A stretch of DNA of 64,000 nucleotides, taken from positions 124,001 through 188,000 of the forward strand of contig NZ_FCOK02000007.1 in NCBI RefSeq assembly GCF_001544555.2. The letters are read 5' to 3'. Positions 54,246 to 63,934 of this stretch are shown piece after piece. The position numbers and the translations under genes were made by a program. Source of the stretch: Caballeronia udeis. Its GTDB lineage: Bacteria > Pseudomonadota > Gammaproteobacteria > Burkholderiales > Burkholderiaceae. The notes under the pieces were generated by a model. The model saw nothing but the letters and a program-made list of their open reading frames with translations, was not told the DNA's origin and ran no database searches. The stretch's first letter is position 1, and each line of letters begins with the position of its first letter.

Positions 54246-56231
54246 TCAGGGTATGTACGCAGACGAACGCATTGCGCTGCGGCCTTCGATCTCTTGCAAT
54301 TCTTTACATTCTTCAGGTTCATCGCGATTCGAGCGCCTTGGCATGTCGGTGCGCGTCTCGACGGGCCGGCCGGCACGGGCCGTGAAGCTCGGCAGCAACG
54401 CACGCAAGCGTGCCCAGCCAAGGCCGCCCCGTGCAGCTTGCGGCGGCTCGCCCTGCACGAATTGAACAAACGACGACATCATTTCCTCACGCGCCGAGTA
54501 CGAAAAGCACGCGTGATCGAGCGTGTCGCGATGAATGGTTTCCACGTTGCGCCACTTGCGCATCCGCCGTCCGCCCGCACCGAAAAACACGGCGAACTCG
54601 TCCATGCCCGGATCTCCCGCGCCGTAGACGAAGCGAACCTTCACGTCGCGCTCACTCAGCCCGCGAACCATCGCGCGCACTCGCGAACCCGCGGAATCAG
54701 CGCCAATCGTCCGCTCGGCGAAATACGCCACGCTGGCTTTAAGGCGTGCACCCAGGTGCCGCGCCAGCTCCTTCACGATAGGCGCGAGCCGCCGTTGGCC
54801 ACGCAACACGCGCTTCCATTTGCCCACCGTCTTGAAGGAGCGCATGAAAGTGCTGGTCGCCGTCCTTGGTCGGTTGTCGTTCACAGCGAACGACATCGGG
54901 TCTTCCGGGAAGCCAAACTTGGGCGCGTTCACGAGCACCAGCGAGCGAATGTGGGGACTCACCGGCGCCGCGTGCAGACAAACGTAAGCGCCCGAGCAAA
55001 CCGCGAAACACGAGACCTCGCCGAAACCGCGCTCGGCCAGGAATGCCGCTGCGCTCACCACATCGTCGCAGCCGGCGCGTGAAAACAGCAACGAGAGCGG
55101 GCGTTTGTCGACGGGGGCGGCGCTGTCTCCGAGCGTGCCGACGTCGAATCGCAGCGACGCAAAACCCTGGCGCGCAAGCCGGCGGGCCAGCGTCACCGAG
55201 ATGCGCGCATCGCCTATCCGATGAGTCGCGCCCGGGTTGACAAACACGACCGAGCGGCGCGACAGCGCGCCCTCTTCCGGCTCGCACAGAATGCCGAACA
55301 GGCGGCCATCGTCGAAGACCACGGGCGTTTCGCGCACGCCATCAGCAATGAGCACGGGACTTTCAGATGGCTTGCCAATCGACTCGGCAACCGTCGAGTC
55401 AGCCTGCCCGGTCACACCCAACCAGTCGACGATGCGGGCAATTGCCTGTCGCGGGGTCTCGGTCACGCCGGATTCCTGCATGAATGCGGCACATTCGTCG
55501 AAGGCTTCGAATTGCGCGTCCGCTCCTGCGGCGCTGCAAGCGTCGACGAGTTTCTTCGAGCGTGAGGGATCGTAAGAATCGAGCACGAGCAAGCGTCGCG
55601 GCGCTCGCTCCGCCAGCCGCGTGTCCCGCAGCAGCTCGAACTTGCTCAGCATCGCGACGCTCGATGCGATCAGGCGATGCCCTACCGCCTCCGCATAGTC
55701 GGCATCGGCGGGCGGAGGGTCGACATGAATACCTCCTGTTTCAAGCCAGTTCTGTTGCAGCAGACGCAGTTCACGCAGATATTGCCTGCCCGACAACACG
55801 GGGGCGAGCAGCACCAGTTGATCGACCTCCTCCTCGGCTGCCACCAGCGCTGCGAGCGTGGCGCCCAGACGCAAGCCGCACAGGACCACTTGCGTGACCC
55901 CGGTCGACTCTTTCAAATAGGCGATCGCCGAACGAATGCTTCGCAACCAGCGCCCCATCTGCTCGCCGTCTTCCGACTCCCCAGCCGAGTCGCCGGTGCC
56001 GGCGTAGTCGAAGCGAAGTGTCGGCGCACCCGAGTCCGCAAGCGCTTCGGCGAAGACGCGCCAGCCCTTGTGGACCCACATCGCCTCGCGGCCGAACGGC
56101 TGGCAGAGCACCACGCCGTGCGTGGCGGCAGGCTTCCCCTCGTGCAGCCAGCCAAAGCAGTGGTCGAAAATTACAGGCGTCATCTCGAAGTTGCACCCCG
56201 TTAGAGTGTCGTTATTAAGTTGTCTGCGCAT
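54246..56231 (-). CDS. Tandem alpha/beta-hydrolase protein of the EPS locus
   Basis: A 661-residue cytoplasmic protein with two alpha/beta-hydrolase-like halves (about 17-270 and 300-620). The first contains HGVVLCQPFGREAMWVHKGW and RFDYAGTGDSAGESED, resembling exosortase-associated hydrolase 2. The second repeats the plan: VVFVNPGATHRIGDARISV and RFDVGTLGDSAAP. The nucleophile elbows are unusual: half one reads CGLRLGAT (Arg121 in the nucleophile place) and half two FAVCSGAY (Cys412). Substrate unknown; a role in acyl or sugar modification of the polysaccharide is inferred from context. Start uncertain: ATG at 56231 is used; ATG at 56183 is possible. Confidence 0.85.
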   Translation of the reverse strand: MRRQLNNDTLTGCNFEMTPVIFDHCFGWLHEGKPAATHGVVLCQPFGREAMWVHKGWRVFAEALADSGAPTLRFDYAGTGDSAGESEDGEQMGRWLRSIRSAIAYLKESTGVTQVVLCGLRLGATLAALVAAEEEVDQLVLLAPVLSGRQYLRELRLLQQNWLETGGIHVDPPPADADYAEAVGHRLIASSVAMLSKFELLRDTRLAERAPRRLLVLDSYDPSRSKKLVDACSAAGADAQFEAFDECAAFMQESGVTETPRQAIARIVDWLGVTGQADSTVAESIGKPSESPVLIADGVRETPVVFDDGRLFGILCEPEEGALSRRSVVFVNPGATHRIGDARISVTLARRLARQGFASLRFDVGTLGDSAAPVDKRPLSLLFSRAGCDDVVSAAAFLAERGFGEVSCFAVCSGAYVCLHAAPVSPHIRSLVLVNAPKFGFPEDPMSFAVNDNRPRTATSTFMRSFKTVGKWKRVLRGQRRLAPIVKELARHLGARLKASVAYFAERTIGADSAGSRVRAMVRGLSERDVKVRFVYGAGDPGMDEFAVFFGAGGRRMRKWRNVETIHRDTLDHACFSYSAREEMMSSFVQFVQGEPPQAARGGLGWARLRALLPSFTARAGRPVETRTDMPRRSNRDEPEECKELQEIEGRSAMRSSAYIP

Positions 56232-56440
56232 TACACTTTCACTACGCTGATGATTCAGTGCGCCCGCACACACTGCACACGCGCACCCTGATATTTCCGC
56301 CATTGAGCGGCCTGGTCCGCCACCGTTGTTCCCCCGATGTTCGATGTCCAACAGACGGCTTTTTCATTGCCCAGTCAAATAGCGCATCACGCCGTGTCGT
56401 GCATGCGCGGCACAGAACAAGAAAATGCCGGGGAAAACAC

Positions 56441-57400
56441 ATGGTCACCGCTGTTCACCAACCCAGTCCGTCTGATGCGCCGCGCTTCTCGGTATGTATC
56501 TGCACGCGTAATCGCCCGGGGGACCTCGCGCGTGCCTTACGTTCGGTTGAAGCCTCCACGTATCCGGCGCACCAGGTCGTGGTGTCGGACGACAGCACCG
56601 ATACGCTCACACGCGAAATGATTGCCGCAGACTTTCCGCGCGTCGTCTTCCTGGAGGGACCGCGCCGCGGACTTGGCGCAAATCGCAACTGCGCGCTTGA
56701 CGCGGTGACCGGCACGCACGTGGCGTTCATCGACGACGACGCCACGCTCAGCACGGACTTCCTTGCTCATATGGCCGAGTCCCTCAAGCACGGCGGGCAA
56801 CATCCGGAGAAGCTGATTGTTACGGGTTACGAACTGAATCGCGGTGAACGCGTTTATGCCAACGCGACCACGTTCCTCGGTTTCCAGTCGCGGCCTTACC
56901 AGGCCGGCGACCATCACGGCACCGTGGTCATCAACAGCGCGGTTTTCCCTGCGTGGCTCTTCAAGATGATTCGCTTCGACGAGCATCTGGTCTACGGTTA
57001 TGACGAGGTGGACATCGTCATGCGCGCCACGCTGCAGGGAAAATGCGTGGTCCGGCTTCTGCCGGAAGTATTCAACTCGCATTTTCCGTCGACGGTGAAT
57101 CGCGACTACTATGCGGCGTTCCTCGAAGCCTCACGTATCTACGTGACGCATAAACGCTACCGCTGGTTCGAACGCAACCGCCCGAAAGCCGCGCTGTTCC
57201 TCACGCTTGCCGTTGGACACAACCTGCTGCACAACCTGCGGGCACATGGACCCAAAGGGCTTGCACTCAGCGCTCGCACGGTTTCGCGCGCGATCGCCTA
57301 CATTCGCCGATACACCCCCGAAGGACTCGCCCTACAACATGAAGATCACCGTACTCGTACCCACTTATCGTCGGACCTCGGATCTCGCTCGCTGCCTTGA
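56441..57400 (+). CDS. Glycosyltransferase family 2
   Basis: A 319-residue GT-A glycosyltransferase. It opens RFSVCICTRNRPGDLARALRSV, has VVVSDDSTD, GLGANRNCALDAVTGTHVAF and the metal-binding IDDDATLS (near 100-107), and later FDEHLVYGYDEVDIVMRATLQG with an ED-type acidic pair. The C-terminal 80 residues are basic and partly hydrophobic (RPKAALFLTLAVGHNLLHNLRA). It probably adds one sugar of the repeat unit. The ATG at 56441 has GGGGA upstream. Its 3' end overlaps the next GT2 gene by 62 bases. Confidence 0.92.
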   Translation: MVTAVHQPSPSDAPRFSVCICTRNRPGDLARALRSVEASTYPAHQVVVSDDSTDTLTREMIAADFPRVVFLEGPRRGLGANRNCALDAVTGTHVAFIDDDATLSTDFLAHMAESLKHGGQHPEKLIVTGYELNRGERVYANATTFLGFQSRPYQAGDHHGTVVINSAVFPAWLFKMIRFDEHLVYGYDEVDIVMRATLQGKCVVRLLPEVFNSHFPSTVNRDYYAAFLEASRIYVTHKRYRWFERNRPKAALFLTLAVGHNLLHNLRAHGPKGLALSARTVSRAIAYIRRYTPEGLALQHEDHRTRTHLSSDLGSRSLP

Positions 57401-58316
57401 CGCGCTCTCGCGGCAACGGCGTGCACCGGACGAAGTGCTGGTGGTGTGCCGCGGCGCCGACGAAGAAACGCAAGCATGGCTCGTGATCGAGAAATCGCGC
57501 GCGCGCCTGCCGCTGGTCAAGGTCGAAGTTGCCCAGGGTGGCCAGGTTGCCGCGTTGAACGCGGGTCTCGACGCTGTCACCGGCGACATTGTCGCGATCA
57601 CCGACGACGACGCCGCGCCGCGCCCGACGTGGCTCGAACGCATTGAATGCCATTTCGCGAACTCGCCGGACGTGGGCGGGGTTGGCGGGCGCGACTGGGT
57701 GCATGAGCATGGCACGACGCTCGATGCTTCGGAGCCGGACGTCGGCCGCTGGCAGTTCCCGGGCCGCGCGATCGGCAATCATCATCTGGGCGTGGGAGCC
57801 GCACGCGATGTCGACTTCCTCAAGGGCGCGAACATGAGCTACCGCGTGAGCGCAATCCGCGGCAATGCCATTCGCTTCGATACCCGTCTGCGCGGAACCG
57901 GTGCACAGGTCAACAACGACATGGCGTTTGCGTCGGCGGTACGGCGTGCAGGCTGGCGTCTTGTCTACGATCCGGCCGTGGAGGTGGATCACTATCCGGC
58001 GCAACGTTTCGATGAAGATGCGCGCGCCGTGCGCGGCAGCCGGAGTTGGGTCGCGATCGAAAACGAGTCGTATAACCTGCATCTGATCGTGCGTGACGAG
58101 TATCGCGGTGCGGGCCGGGGCATCGCCTTGCTGTGGCTCACCGTGGTGGGACACGGTGCATGCCTGGGCTGGGTCAATCTCGCGCGTTCCCGCTTCATCC
58201 ATCGCGAGGCGAGCGCATTGCAGCGTTGGCGCGCAGCGCGCAGCGGCGCAGCACTGGCCAAGCGCGATCACGCACAGCGGCGGCTGGACAGAGTGGCAAG
58301 CGAATTCGCGGGGTGA
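57339..58316 (+). CDS. Glycosyltransferase family 2
   Basis: A 325-residue GT2 enzyme. It starts MKITVLVPTYRRTSDLARCL and shows VAQGGQVAALNAGLDAVTGD, the metal-binding ITDDDAAPRPTWLERIE (near 85-91), FLKGANMSYRVSAI and FDTRLRGTGAQVNNDMAFAS. The segment between 105 and 165 is longer than in the upstream paralogue. The start at 57339 overlaps the previous gene by 62 bases, with GAAGGA about 13 bases upstream, so the pair is probably translated from one mRNA. It ends at the bidirectional terminator 58364-58402. Confidence 0.92.
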   Translation: MKITVLVPTYRRTSDLARCLDALSRQRRAPDEVLVVCRGADEETQAWLVIEKSRARLPLVKVEVAQGGQVAALNAGLDAVTGDIVAITDDDAAPRPTWLERIECHFANSPDVGGVGGRDWVHEHGTTLDASEPDVGRWQFPGRAIGNHHLGVGAARDVDFLKGANMSYRVSAIRGNAIRFDTRLRGTGAQVNNDMAFASAVRRAGWRLVYDPAVEVDHYPAQRFDEDARAVRGSRSWVAIENESYNLHLIVRDEYRGAGRGIALLWLTVVGHGACLGWVNLARSRFIHREASALQRWRAARSGAALAKRDHAQRRLDRVASEFAG

Positions 58317-58363
58317 TTGAAACTGCCGGACGCAAGCGGACTTAGGCAGTAGGCAGCGCCATC

Positions 58364-58402
58364 AAAAAAACGGCGATCAGGTCATCCTGGTCGCCGTTTT
58401 TT
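58364..58402. terminator. Bidirectional intrinsic terminator
   Basis: A-run, stem ACGGCGATCAGG / CCTGGTCGCCGT (one T-G wobble) with loop TCAT, then a T-run. It separates the rightward GT2 pair from the leftward GT4 genes. Confidence 0.93.
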
Positions 58403-58447
58403 CATCTACAGCAACGGCCACGAAAAATGCCCGATCGGGCAACCCCG

Positions 58448-59554
58448 TCACGCTACCGGCGCTCCCCGTGTCGACGGCCGGCTCTGCCGTTCTTCACGCT
58501 GCGAAATTGCTTGCTCATACACCGCAAGATGTTCAGCGCACACGCGCTGCACCGAAAAACGCTCGAGATCCCGCTTCGCACGCGCGGCATATTGCGCACG
58601 CACGGGTGAATCCATCAGCAGCCATCCCACCTTGGCTGCCAGTTGCATCGGCTCCTGGGGCGCAACGAGCACACCGGCAGTGCCGTTTTCCAGCATCTCG
58701 GGAACGCCGCCCACCTTCGTCGCGACAATGGCGCAACCCGCCTCCCGCGCTTCGCTGATCACCAGCGGCCCGGGCGCCTGATGCGCCGCAAATACAAAGA
58801 CATCGGCTTCAGCCAGATACGCACGGGGATAGGCGACGAATCCCGTGAACTGGACATGCTTCGCAATGCCAAGTTGTTCGACCCGCCCTTCCATCAATCC
58901 GCGATCAGGGCCATCTCCCACCAGATAAAGCTGCGCATCCTGCGTCTTCAGCACATGCGCGAACGCGAGCAGCAGGTCGGCAATGCCGTTGCGCTCGAAC
59001 ATAGCTGATACGCACACCACATTCGGATGCTGCAAGTGCAATGGACGCGGCATCTGCCGTCCGGTAAAACGCGGTGAACCCATCGTTCCGCTCATCACAA
59101 CACTTAAGGTGTCGGCCATCACGCCTCGTTCGAGCATTGCGTCGCCTACGGCGTGGCTCACCACGATCACGCGGTCGCCGAAACGCATCAGCGAAGCACT
59201 TTTCTGGATATCGTGATGGACGGTGGTCACCAGCGCGAAGCGGCGACGCATGCTGCCGAAGCGCGAGATCAACGCGCCGGTCATCATGTGTGCGTGCACC
59301 ACGTCGGGATTGAAGCGCTCGATCAACCTGCCAAACCCCGCGATCATGGCCGGCACGCGCCAGGGCTGGCGCGACTGCTGCAGCAGCGCATGCGTAACGC
59401 CATGACGCCTCAGCAACGGTTCGAAGGCGCCGCCCGAAGAAGCAACTGCGACGTCGTGTCCAGCGCGTGCCTGCATGCACGCCAGATCGACCATCGCGTT
59501 GACGGTGCCGTTGCCGATGCATTGCGCATGCGTGGCCAGGTGAACGATTTTCAT
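58448..59554 (-). CDS. Glycosyltransferase family 4
   Basis: A 368-residue GT-B enzyme. It begins MKIVHLATHAQCIGNGTVNA, contains FNPDVVHAHMMTGALISRFG, VVCVSAMFERNGIADLLLAF, LYLVGDGPDRGLME and the EX7E donor-binding region with GPLVISEAREAGCAIVATKV and GGVPEMLENGTAGVLV. The start is uncertain: ATG at 59647, overlapping the preceding stop (TAATG), would add 31 residues rich in rare codons such as AGA, AGG and CTA, so 59554 is preferred although no Shine-Dalgarno is seen. Confidence 0.9.
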   Translation of the reverse strand: MKIVHLATHAQCIGNGTVNAMVDLACMQARAGHDVAVASSGGAFEPLLRRHGVTHALLQQSRQPWRVPAMIAGFGRLIERFNPDVVHAHMMTGALISRFGSMRRRFALVTTVHHDIQKSASLMRFGDRVIVVSHAVGDAMLERGVMADTLSVVMSGTMGSPRFTGRQMPRPLHLQHPNVVCVSAMFERNGIADLLLAFAHVLKTQDAQLYLVGDGPDRGLMEGRVEQLGIAKHVQFTGFVAYPRAYLAEADVFVFAAHQAPGPLVISEAREAGCAIVATKVGGVPEMLENGTAGVLVAPQEPMQLAAKVGWLLMDSPVRAQYAARAKRDLERFSVQRVCAEHLAVYEQAISQREERQSRPSTRGAPVA

Positions 59555-59646
59555 GACTAGGTCTGGTTCGAGGTTGAGCGGCGCCTGGGGCGCCGGAGCC
59601 CTTCTTTCTTCTTGCTGGTGACTACCGGTTACTGCTCTCTCATTCA

Positions 59647-60942
59647 TTAAGAGTCGATGGCTTCGCGATACACCGCAGCCGTCTGCGCCGCGATCACAGG
59701 CAGGTCGAAGTTCGAGCGCGCATACGCACGACATTCGGCTTCACTGGGAAGGACCCGCTTGCCGAGCAGCGCGCCGGCGAGCCCGGCCCCCAGCGCCTGA
59801 AAACCGCCCGACTCCAGCACCAGTTCCGCGCTGAGCGGAGCGACCGCTTCAGGCAATCCGCCCACAGGCGTCACTATCACCGGCGTGCCGCTTGCGAGCG
59901 ATTCGATGGTGGTCAGGCCGAAGCCCTCCAGCGCCGTTGTCGGCACCACCGACACGTCAGCCGAGCGATACCAGAGCGGCAGCGCTTCGTCGGCGACAAA
60001 ACCCGCGAGACGCACATGCTGCGACAAGCCGCGATAGTCAATACGCGCCTGCAATGCCGCCATCAGCGGCCCCTTTCCGGCAATGGTCAGGAGTACGTCA
60101 GGCACTTTCTGGCGCACGATGAACATGGCGTCGATCAGGTCCTCGATGCCCATACGCGAGACAAGGCGGCGCACGCAGAACAGCATGGGCCGGTCTTGCG
60201 GAAGCCCCAGCGCCGTTCGTGCGGCACGCCGGTCAATGTCAGAGCTGAAATGATCGACATCGACACAGCCCGGCACAATGCGAATGGTCCGCGGCTTCAC
60301 GCCATACTGCTTGTGCAATACGTCGCCAAAAGCCTGCGACAACACAATGTGCAGTTTGCCGCGCTGATACACGTGCCGTTCAACCGCACGCCTTACCATC
60401 ACATTCGCCTGACCGCGTGCGCCATGTGCCGACTCATCGCCCCAGGGGCCATGAAAGTGAATCACCTTCGGCACGCGCGAGAACTTGCCGAGCACAGGCG
60501 CGGCATACAGCGCAAAGTGCGCGGCAACCACGTCGGGCATACGGGCGTTACGCAGTTCGACCGCGGCACGCCGCAAGCCGATTACGCGCTTCGCCAACGG
60601 TGCATCGGGTGCGGCAAACGGCGTCACCACGCCGTGAGTCGATGTCCGCACGTTTTCGCTTCCCGCGACGAGGCCTCGCACCGTGACGCCCTGAGCAGGC
60701 AGCGACTCGATCAACGAGGCGACCATCCGGTCGAGGCCACCAGGACGCTCGTCGAACCAGTTCATGCCGATCTGCAGCGAGTCGATGGTCCGCGGCTTTG
60801 GCGTCGGGCTTGACGCAGCGCTCGCAGTATTGCCCGAAGCCTGATTCAATGGTTTGTTCACCCCGGTCGGCCTGAGCGCGCGGTCCGTAGTGGAAGTGGT
60901 CGTGCTTGCGCGCGTGGTCATTGATTTGATGGCGGTATTCAT
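59647..60942 (-). CDS. Glycosyltransferase family 4
   Basis: A 431-residue GT-B enzyme. The first 50 residues are a Thr/Ser/Ala/Pro-rich extension. The fold begins SLQIGMNWFDERPGGLDRMV and shows VVAAHFALYAAPVLGKFSRV, VIHFHGPWGDESAHGARG, VPGCVDVDHFSSDIDRRAAR, LTIAGKGPLMAALQARIDY and the EX7E region TTALEGFGLTTIESLASGTP. The HFHGPWxxES signature recurs in exopolysaccharide glycosyltransferases. Its ATG overlaps the previous stop as ATGA (60942/60939), so the two genes are coupled. Confidence 0.93.
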   Translation of the reverse strand: MNTAIKSMTTRASTTTSTTDRALRPTGVNKPLNQASGNTASAASSPTPKPRTIDSLQIGMNWFDERPGGLDRMVASLIESLPAQGVTVRGLVAGSENVRTSTHGVVTPFAAPDAPLAKRVIGLRRAAVELRNARMPDVVAAHFALYAAPVLGKFSRVPKVIHFHGPWGDESAHGARGQANVMVRRAVERHVYQRGKLHIVLSQAFGDVLHKQYGVKPRTIRIVPGCVDVDHFSSDIDRRAARTALGLPQDRPMLFCVRRLVSRMGIEDLIDAMFIVRQKVPDVLLTIAGKGPLMAALQARIDYRGLSQHVRLAGFVADEALPLWYRSADVSVVPTTALEGFGLTTIESLASGTPVIVTPVGGLPEAVAPLSAELVLESGGFQALGAGLAGALLGKRVLPSEAECRAYARSNFDLPVIAAQTAAVYREAIDS

Positions 60943-62132
60943 GTTTTCACCGATACAGTCTCTTGGGCAGCACGCGGGTTTCGGCGAGCGGCCTTGCGTG
61001 TTCCTGCAATATCTTCGAACAGCGCGAGATAGCGCGCCGCCATGGTCTGCCAGGACAACGTCGCGGCCAGTGCCTGAGCCGCCTGTCCCATTTCGCGGGC
61101 TCGCAGCGGGTCGGATGCAATCAGCGAGATGGCTTTGGCAAGCGGAATTTCATCGTCGGGATCGTCGAGGACAATGCCGCACTCTTGTGTGACCACCTCC
61201 GCACCGCCGGTCGTGTGCACGGTAATCACCGGCAACGCGGACGCAAGCGCCTCCAGCAGCACAAGGCTCATGGCCTCGTAACGCGAGGGGAACACGAACG
61301 CATCGGCGCAACGCATCAGCGTGGGCATATCGCGGATCATCCCGACGAAATGCACGCGATCGGCAACACCGAGCGCGGCCGCCATTGCCGGATACGGACT
61401 GTTCTCCACGCCCCCGGCCACCGCCAGGTGCACGTTGGACGGACACTTCACGAGCGCGCGCAGCACCGTGTCGAGGTTCTTGCGCGCGGTGCGCAGGTCT
61501 CCGGCGAACAGCAGCATGAACGGGTCTTCGGGCAACTTGAACCGCTCGCGCTGCGATGTCTGCGACAGGTCCGGCGAAAACTCCACGTTGTCCACGCCGT
61601 TATGGATGACGTGGATCTTGTCGCGCGACATGCCGAGCGATACCAGTTCCGAACTCACTTTCTCCGACACCGGCACCAGCACGCGTGCGCGCCTGAACGC
61701 CCAGCGTTCGCACCACGCATTGAGCCGCGTGAACAACAATTGATACGCGGCATACAAACCGCCGGTCAGGCGAAACGGGTAATAGCCGCTCTCATACCAG
61801 CCGGTGTGGACGAAGTGGATGGCGTTCACGTCCGAACCCGTCCACGCGATAAAACCATTGACCTGCACCACGTCGAATTCATCACGATGCGCACGGATCC
61901 ACGCAGCGGCACGCAACGCGAACACCTGATACTGGAGCAAACGCGTCGGCACCCGGCTGGCGGGCACGCGGACAACGGTGATGCGCGGATGCCGGCTCAA
62001 CGTTTCGTCGACCTTGGTGCTGAGCAGCGTGACCGAATGGCCCGCGGCAAGCGCCGCCCGGACGACCTCGTAGTTGACGCGCCCTTGCCCGTCGTTACGG
62101 CCGACGGTATGGGTAACGATAAGCAAATTCAT
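60939..62132 (-). CDS. Glycosyltransferase family 4
   Basis: A 397-residue GT-B enzyme: MNLLIVTHTVGRNDGQGRVN, FDVVQVNGFIAWTGSDVNAI, FVHTGWYESGYYPFRLTGG, PVSEKVSSELVSLGMSRDKI, HVIHNGVDNVEFSPD and the EX7E region FPSRYEAMSLVLLEALASAL. Two starts are possible. ATG at 62132 has GAGG five bases upstream and the family N-terminus. ATG at 62252 overlaps the upstream stop as ATGA but lacks a Shine-Dalgarno and would add 40 residues containing a His-Ser-Pro repeat. The shorter form is used here. Confidence 0.9.
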   Translation of the reverse strand: MNLLIVTHTVGRNDGQGRVNYEVVRAALAAGHSVTLLSTKVDETLSRHPRITVVRVPASRVPTRLLQYQVFALRAAAWIRAHRDEFDVVQVNGFIAWTGSDVNAIHFVHTGWYESGYYPFRLTGGLYAAYQLLFTRLNAWCERWAFRRARVLVPVSEKVSSELVSLGMSRDKIHVIHNGVDNVEFSPDLSQTSQRERFKLPEDPFMLLFAGDLRTARKNLDTVLRALVKCPSNVHLAVAGGVENSPYPAMAAALGVADRVHFVGMIRDMPTLMRCADAFVFPSRYEAMSLVLLEALASALPVITVHTTGGAEVVTQECGIVLDDPDDEIPLAKAISLIASDPLRAREMGQAAQALAATLSWQTMAARYLALFEDIAGTRKAARRNPRAAQETVSVKT

Positions 62133-62199
62133 GCGGTCCTCGTTGGATACGGAGTCTTCTGCCGTGCTGTCCGGTGCCTGGCCGGGCCCCGCAGGCTGA

Positions 62200-62226
62200 C
62201 TGTGCGGGCTGTGCGGGCTATGCGGA
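62200..62226. repeat. 9-bp tandem repeat, three copies
   Basis: CTGTGCGGG, CTGTGCGGG, CTATGCGGA. In the longer GT4 reading it would encode the run PHSPHSPHS. Confidence 0.75.
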
Positions 62227-62248
62227 TTGGGCCGATCGGCGACGGCGC

Positions 62249-63934
62249 TCATGTGCGCAGCTTCAGCTTGGAGGGCAGTGCGATATTCCGCTGCGCCACG
62301 GTTCCTGTCGTTGCCTGGTCTGGCGTAGCCGCGGCGTCCGGACGAACGGCGGCCGCGCGTGCCGCCGGCTGTTGAATCTCGCGTGCATAACGCCAGCCGG
62401 TAACCGGCAACATCACGCCGATGAAAAAGAACATGCCGCCCGACCCGATCAGCGTGTTGACGAACACCATCATGGCCAGCACGCCGAACGCCGCAGCCGC
62501 GCCGGCCACGGCAAAGCGGTCGCTTTTCCTGGCGAAGCTGGCAACGAACGCGCGCAGTATCAGCATCAGCAGCCCGGCCGTATAGAGCAGCGTACCGGGC
62601 CATCCGAGCACGTACGGCACCTCCATCAGGCCGCTGTCAAAATCGACGTTATTCGACGAACCATCGCCCGAGAGCTTCGAGCCGAGACCGGTCATGCCAA
62701 GACCCTGCCCCGCGATATTGGTGGTCATCTCGGAGAGGAAGTGGTCGTAGATCTCGGTGCGAACCTGATAGCTGTAGTCGTTGTCGAGCTGGGTCACCGT
62801 GGAGAAGCGCGCCATCGCCTTGTCCGAGATTTCATCGATCATGGCGACCGGCGAACACAGCAGCACGATCACCGCGACACCGCCAACCAGGCGCAAGCGG
62901 CTACGGCCGTCGAGCATGACGAACAGGTACACGAGCCCGATAGCGAGTCCGCCGACTACGCTGCGGGACATGGTGCCGATCAGCGCGGGCACGGCGAGGC
63001 CGCCCGCGAGGAAGGCCATCTTGTTGCGCGCGGCGAGCGTCATCAGCAGGCACGCCATCATCGCGATGGCGAACGGACCCGACGAATTCATCGTGCTGGA
63101 GACCCGCATGCCGAACGGCAGCGGCACGCCCTCGGAGATCATGCCTGACTGCACCAGCCAGAACGCGTCCCAGGGCGGCGGGCTGACGTACTGGTACACG
63201 CCGTACGCCGCAATCACGAAGCCCCCGAACACGAAGGTCTTGAGCATCGTGCGGTGATACTCGGGGTACTGCCGCCATGTCACCAGGATGTGGAACGCGA
63301 TCAGCACCGGGAACAGCCACGAGATCAGCGTATAGGATGCAGCCGCAATCCCGGCGCCCACCATACCGATCACATAGCCATAGAAGATGCCGAGCACGAT
63401 GAGCGTGAGCGGGATCGCACGTCGCTGCATCAGCACGCGGAAATGGGTCAGCAGGTTCATGCCGCACAGCGCGGCCGCTATCACCGGCGCGAGCATGATG
63501 AGGCTGCGGTCGCTGAACGTGCCGTTGAAGTAGTCGGACAGGCGCCGCACTTCCGGCGTGAGGAAGAACAGCCACACGACGAATGAAAGATAGTGCGCGG
63601 GCGAACGTTTGTAGAGAATCGCGGCGACCACGACAGCGCCCGCCGGATAGAACAGTTCCAGCACGCGGCTCTGATGCAGTACGAGCAACAACCCCGTGAG
63701 CGCGGCAAAAGCCAGCGGCGCGATCATCATGCGGCGCCGGCGGCTCAATTCCTCACGCTGCTTCAACTCCGCGGCATCGGCCGCGAGCTTCGCCGCGCGA
63801 GCCGCTTTTGCTGCCGGCGACGATGCAGGCTTGGACGCCCTCTTCTCGCGCTGCGCCATCCGCGGCGTCTTCCAGGTCTCGACGCGCCCGTCCTTTGGCT
63901 TGTCTCGCCCATTCGTGATCGAAACACTCGACAT
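62249..63934 (-). CDS. O-antigen ligase / Wzy-type polymerase family membrane protein
   Basis: A 561-residue protein with about ten to twelve hydrophobic segments after a basic, Ala/Lys-rich cytoplasmic N-terminus (about 1-75). The segments FRFST-like MRVSSTMNSSGPFAIAMMAC and the large loop with NIAGQGLGMTGLGSKLSGDG fit the Wzy_C/O-antigen ligase superfamily, which joins lipid-linked repeat units. SYQVRTEIYDHFLSEMTTN is the pre-loop region typical of the family. The ATG at 63934 has AGGA at a good distance and follows a TAA in another frame by 4 bases, which may be the end of the previous gene of the operon. The C-terminus overlaps the next glycosyltransferase reading. Confidence 0.88.
   Translation of the reverse strand: MSSVSITNGRDKPKDGRVETWKTPRMAQREKRASKPASSPAAKAARAAKLAADAAELKQREELSRRRRMMIAPLAFAALTGLLLVLHQSRVLELFYPAGAVVVAAILYKRSPAHYLSFVVWLFFLTPEVRRLSDYFNGTFSDRSLIMLAPVIAAALCGMNLLTHFRVLMQRRAIPLTLIVLGIFYGYVIGMVGAGIAAASYTLISWLFPVLIAFHILVTWRQYPEYHRTMLKTFVFGGFVIAAYGVYQYVSPPPWDAFWLVQSGMISEGVPLPFGMRVSSTMNSSGPFAIAMMACLLMTLAARNKMAFLAGGLAVPALIGTMSRSVVGGLAIGLVYLFVMLDGRSRLRLVGGVAVIVLLCSPVAMIDEISDKAMARFSTVTQLDNDYSYQVRTEIYDHFLSEMTTNIAGQGLGMTGLGSKLSGDGSSNNVDFDSGLMEVPYVLGWPGTLLYTAGLLMLILRAFVASFARKSDRFAVAGAAAAFGVLAMMVFVNTLIGSGGMFFFIGVMLPVTGWRYAREIQQPAARAAAVRPDAAATPDQATTGTVAQRNIALPSKLKLRT

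Noticed and set aside
59555..59647. Longer GT4 start at 59647 by TAATG overlap
   Set aside because: The extra 31 codons are rich in rare triplets and precede the conserved GT4 N-terminus; kept only as an alternative.
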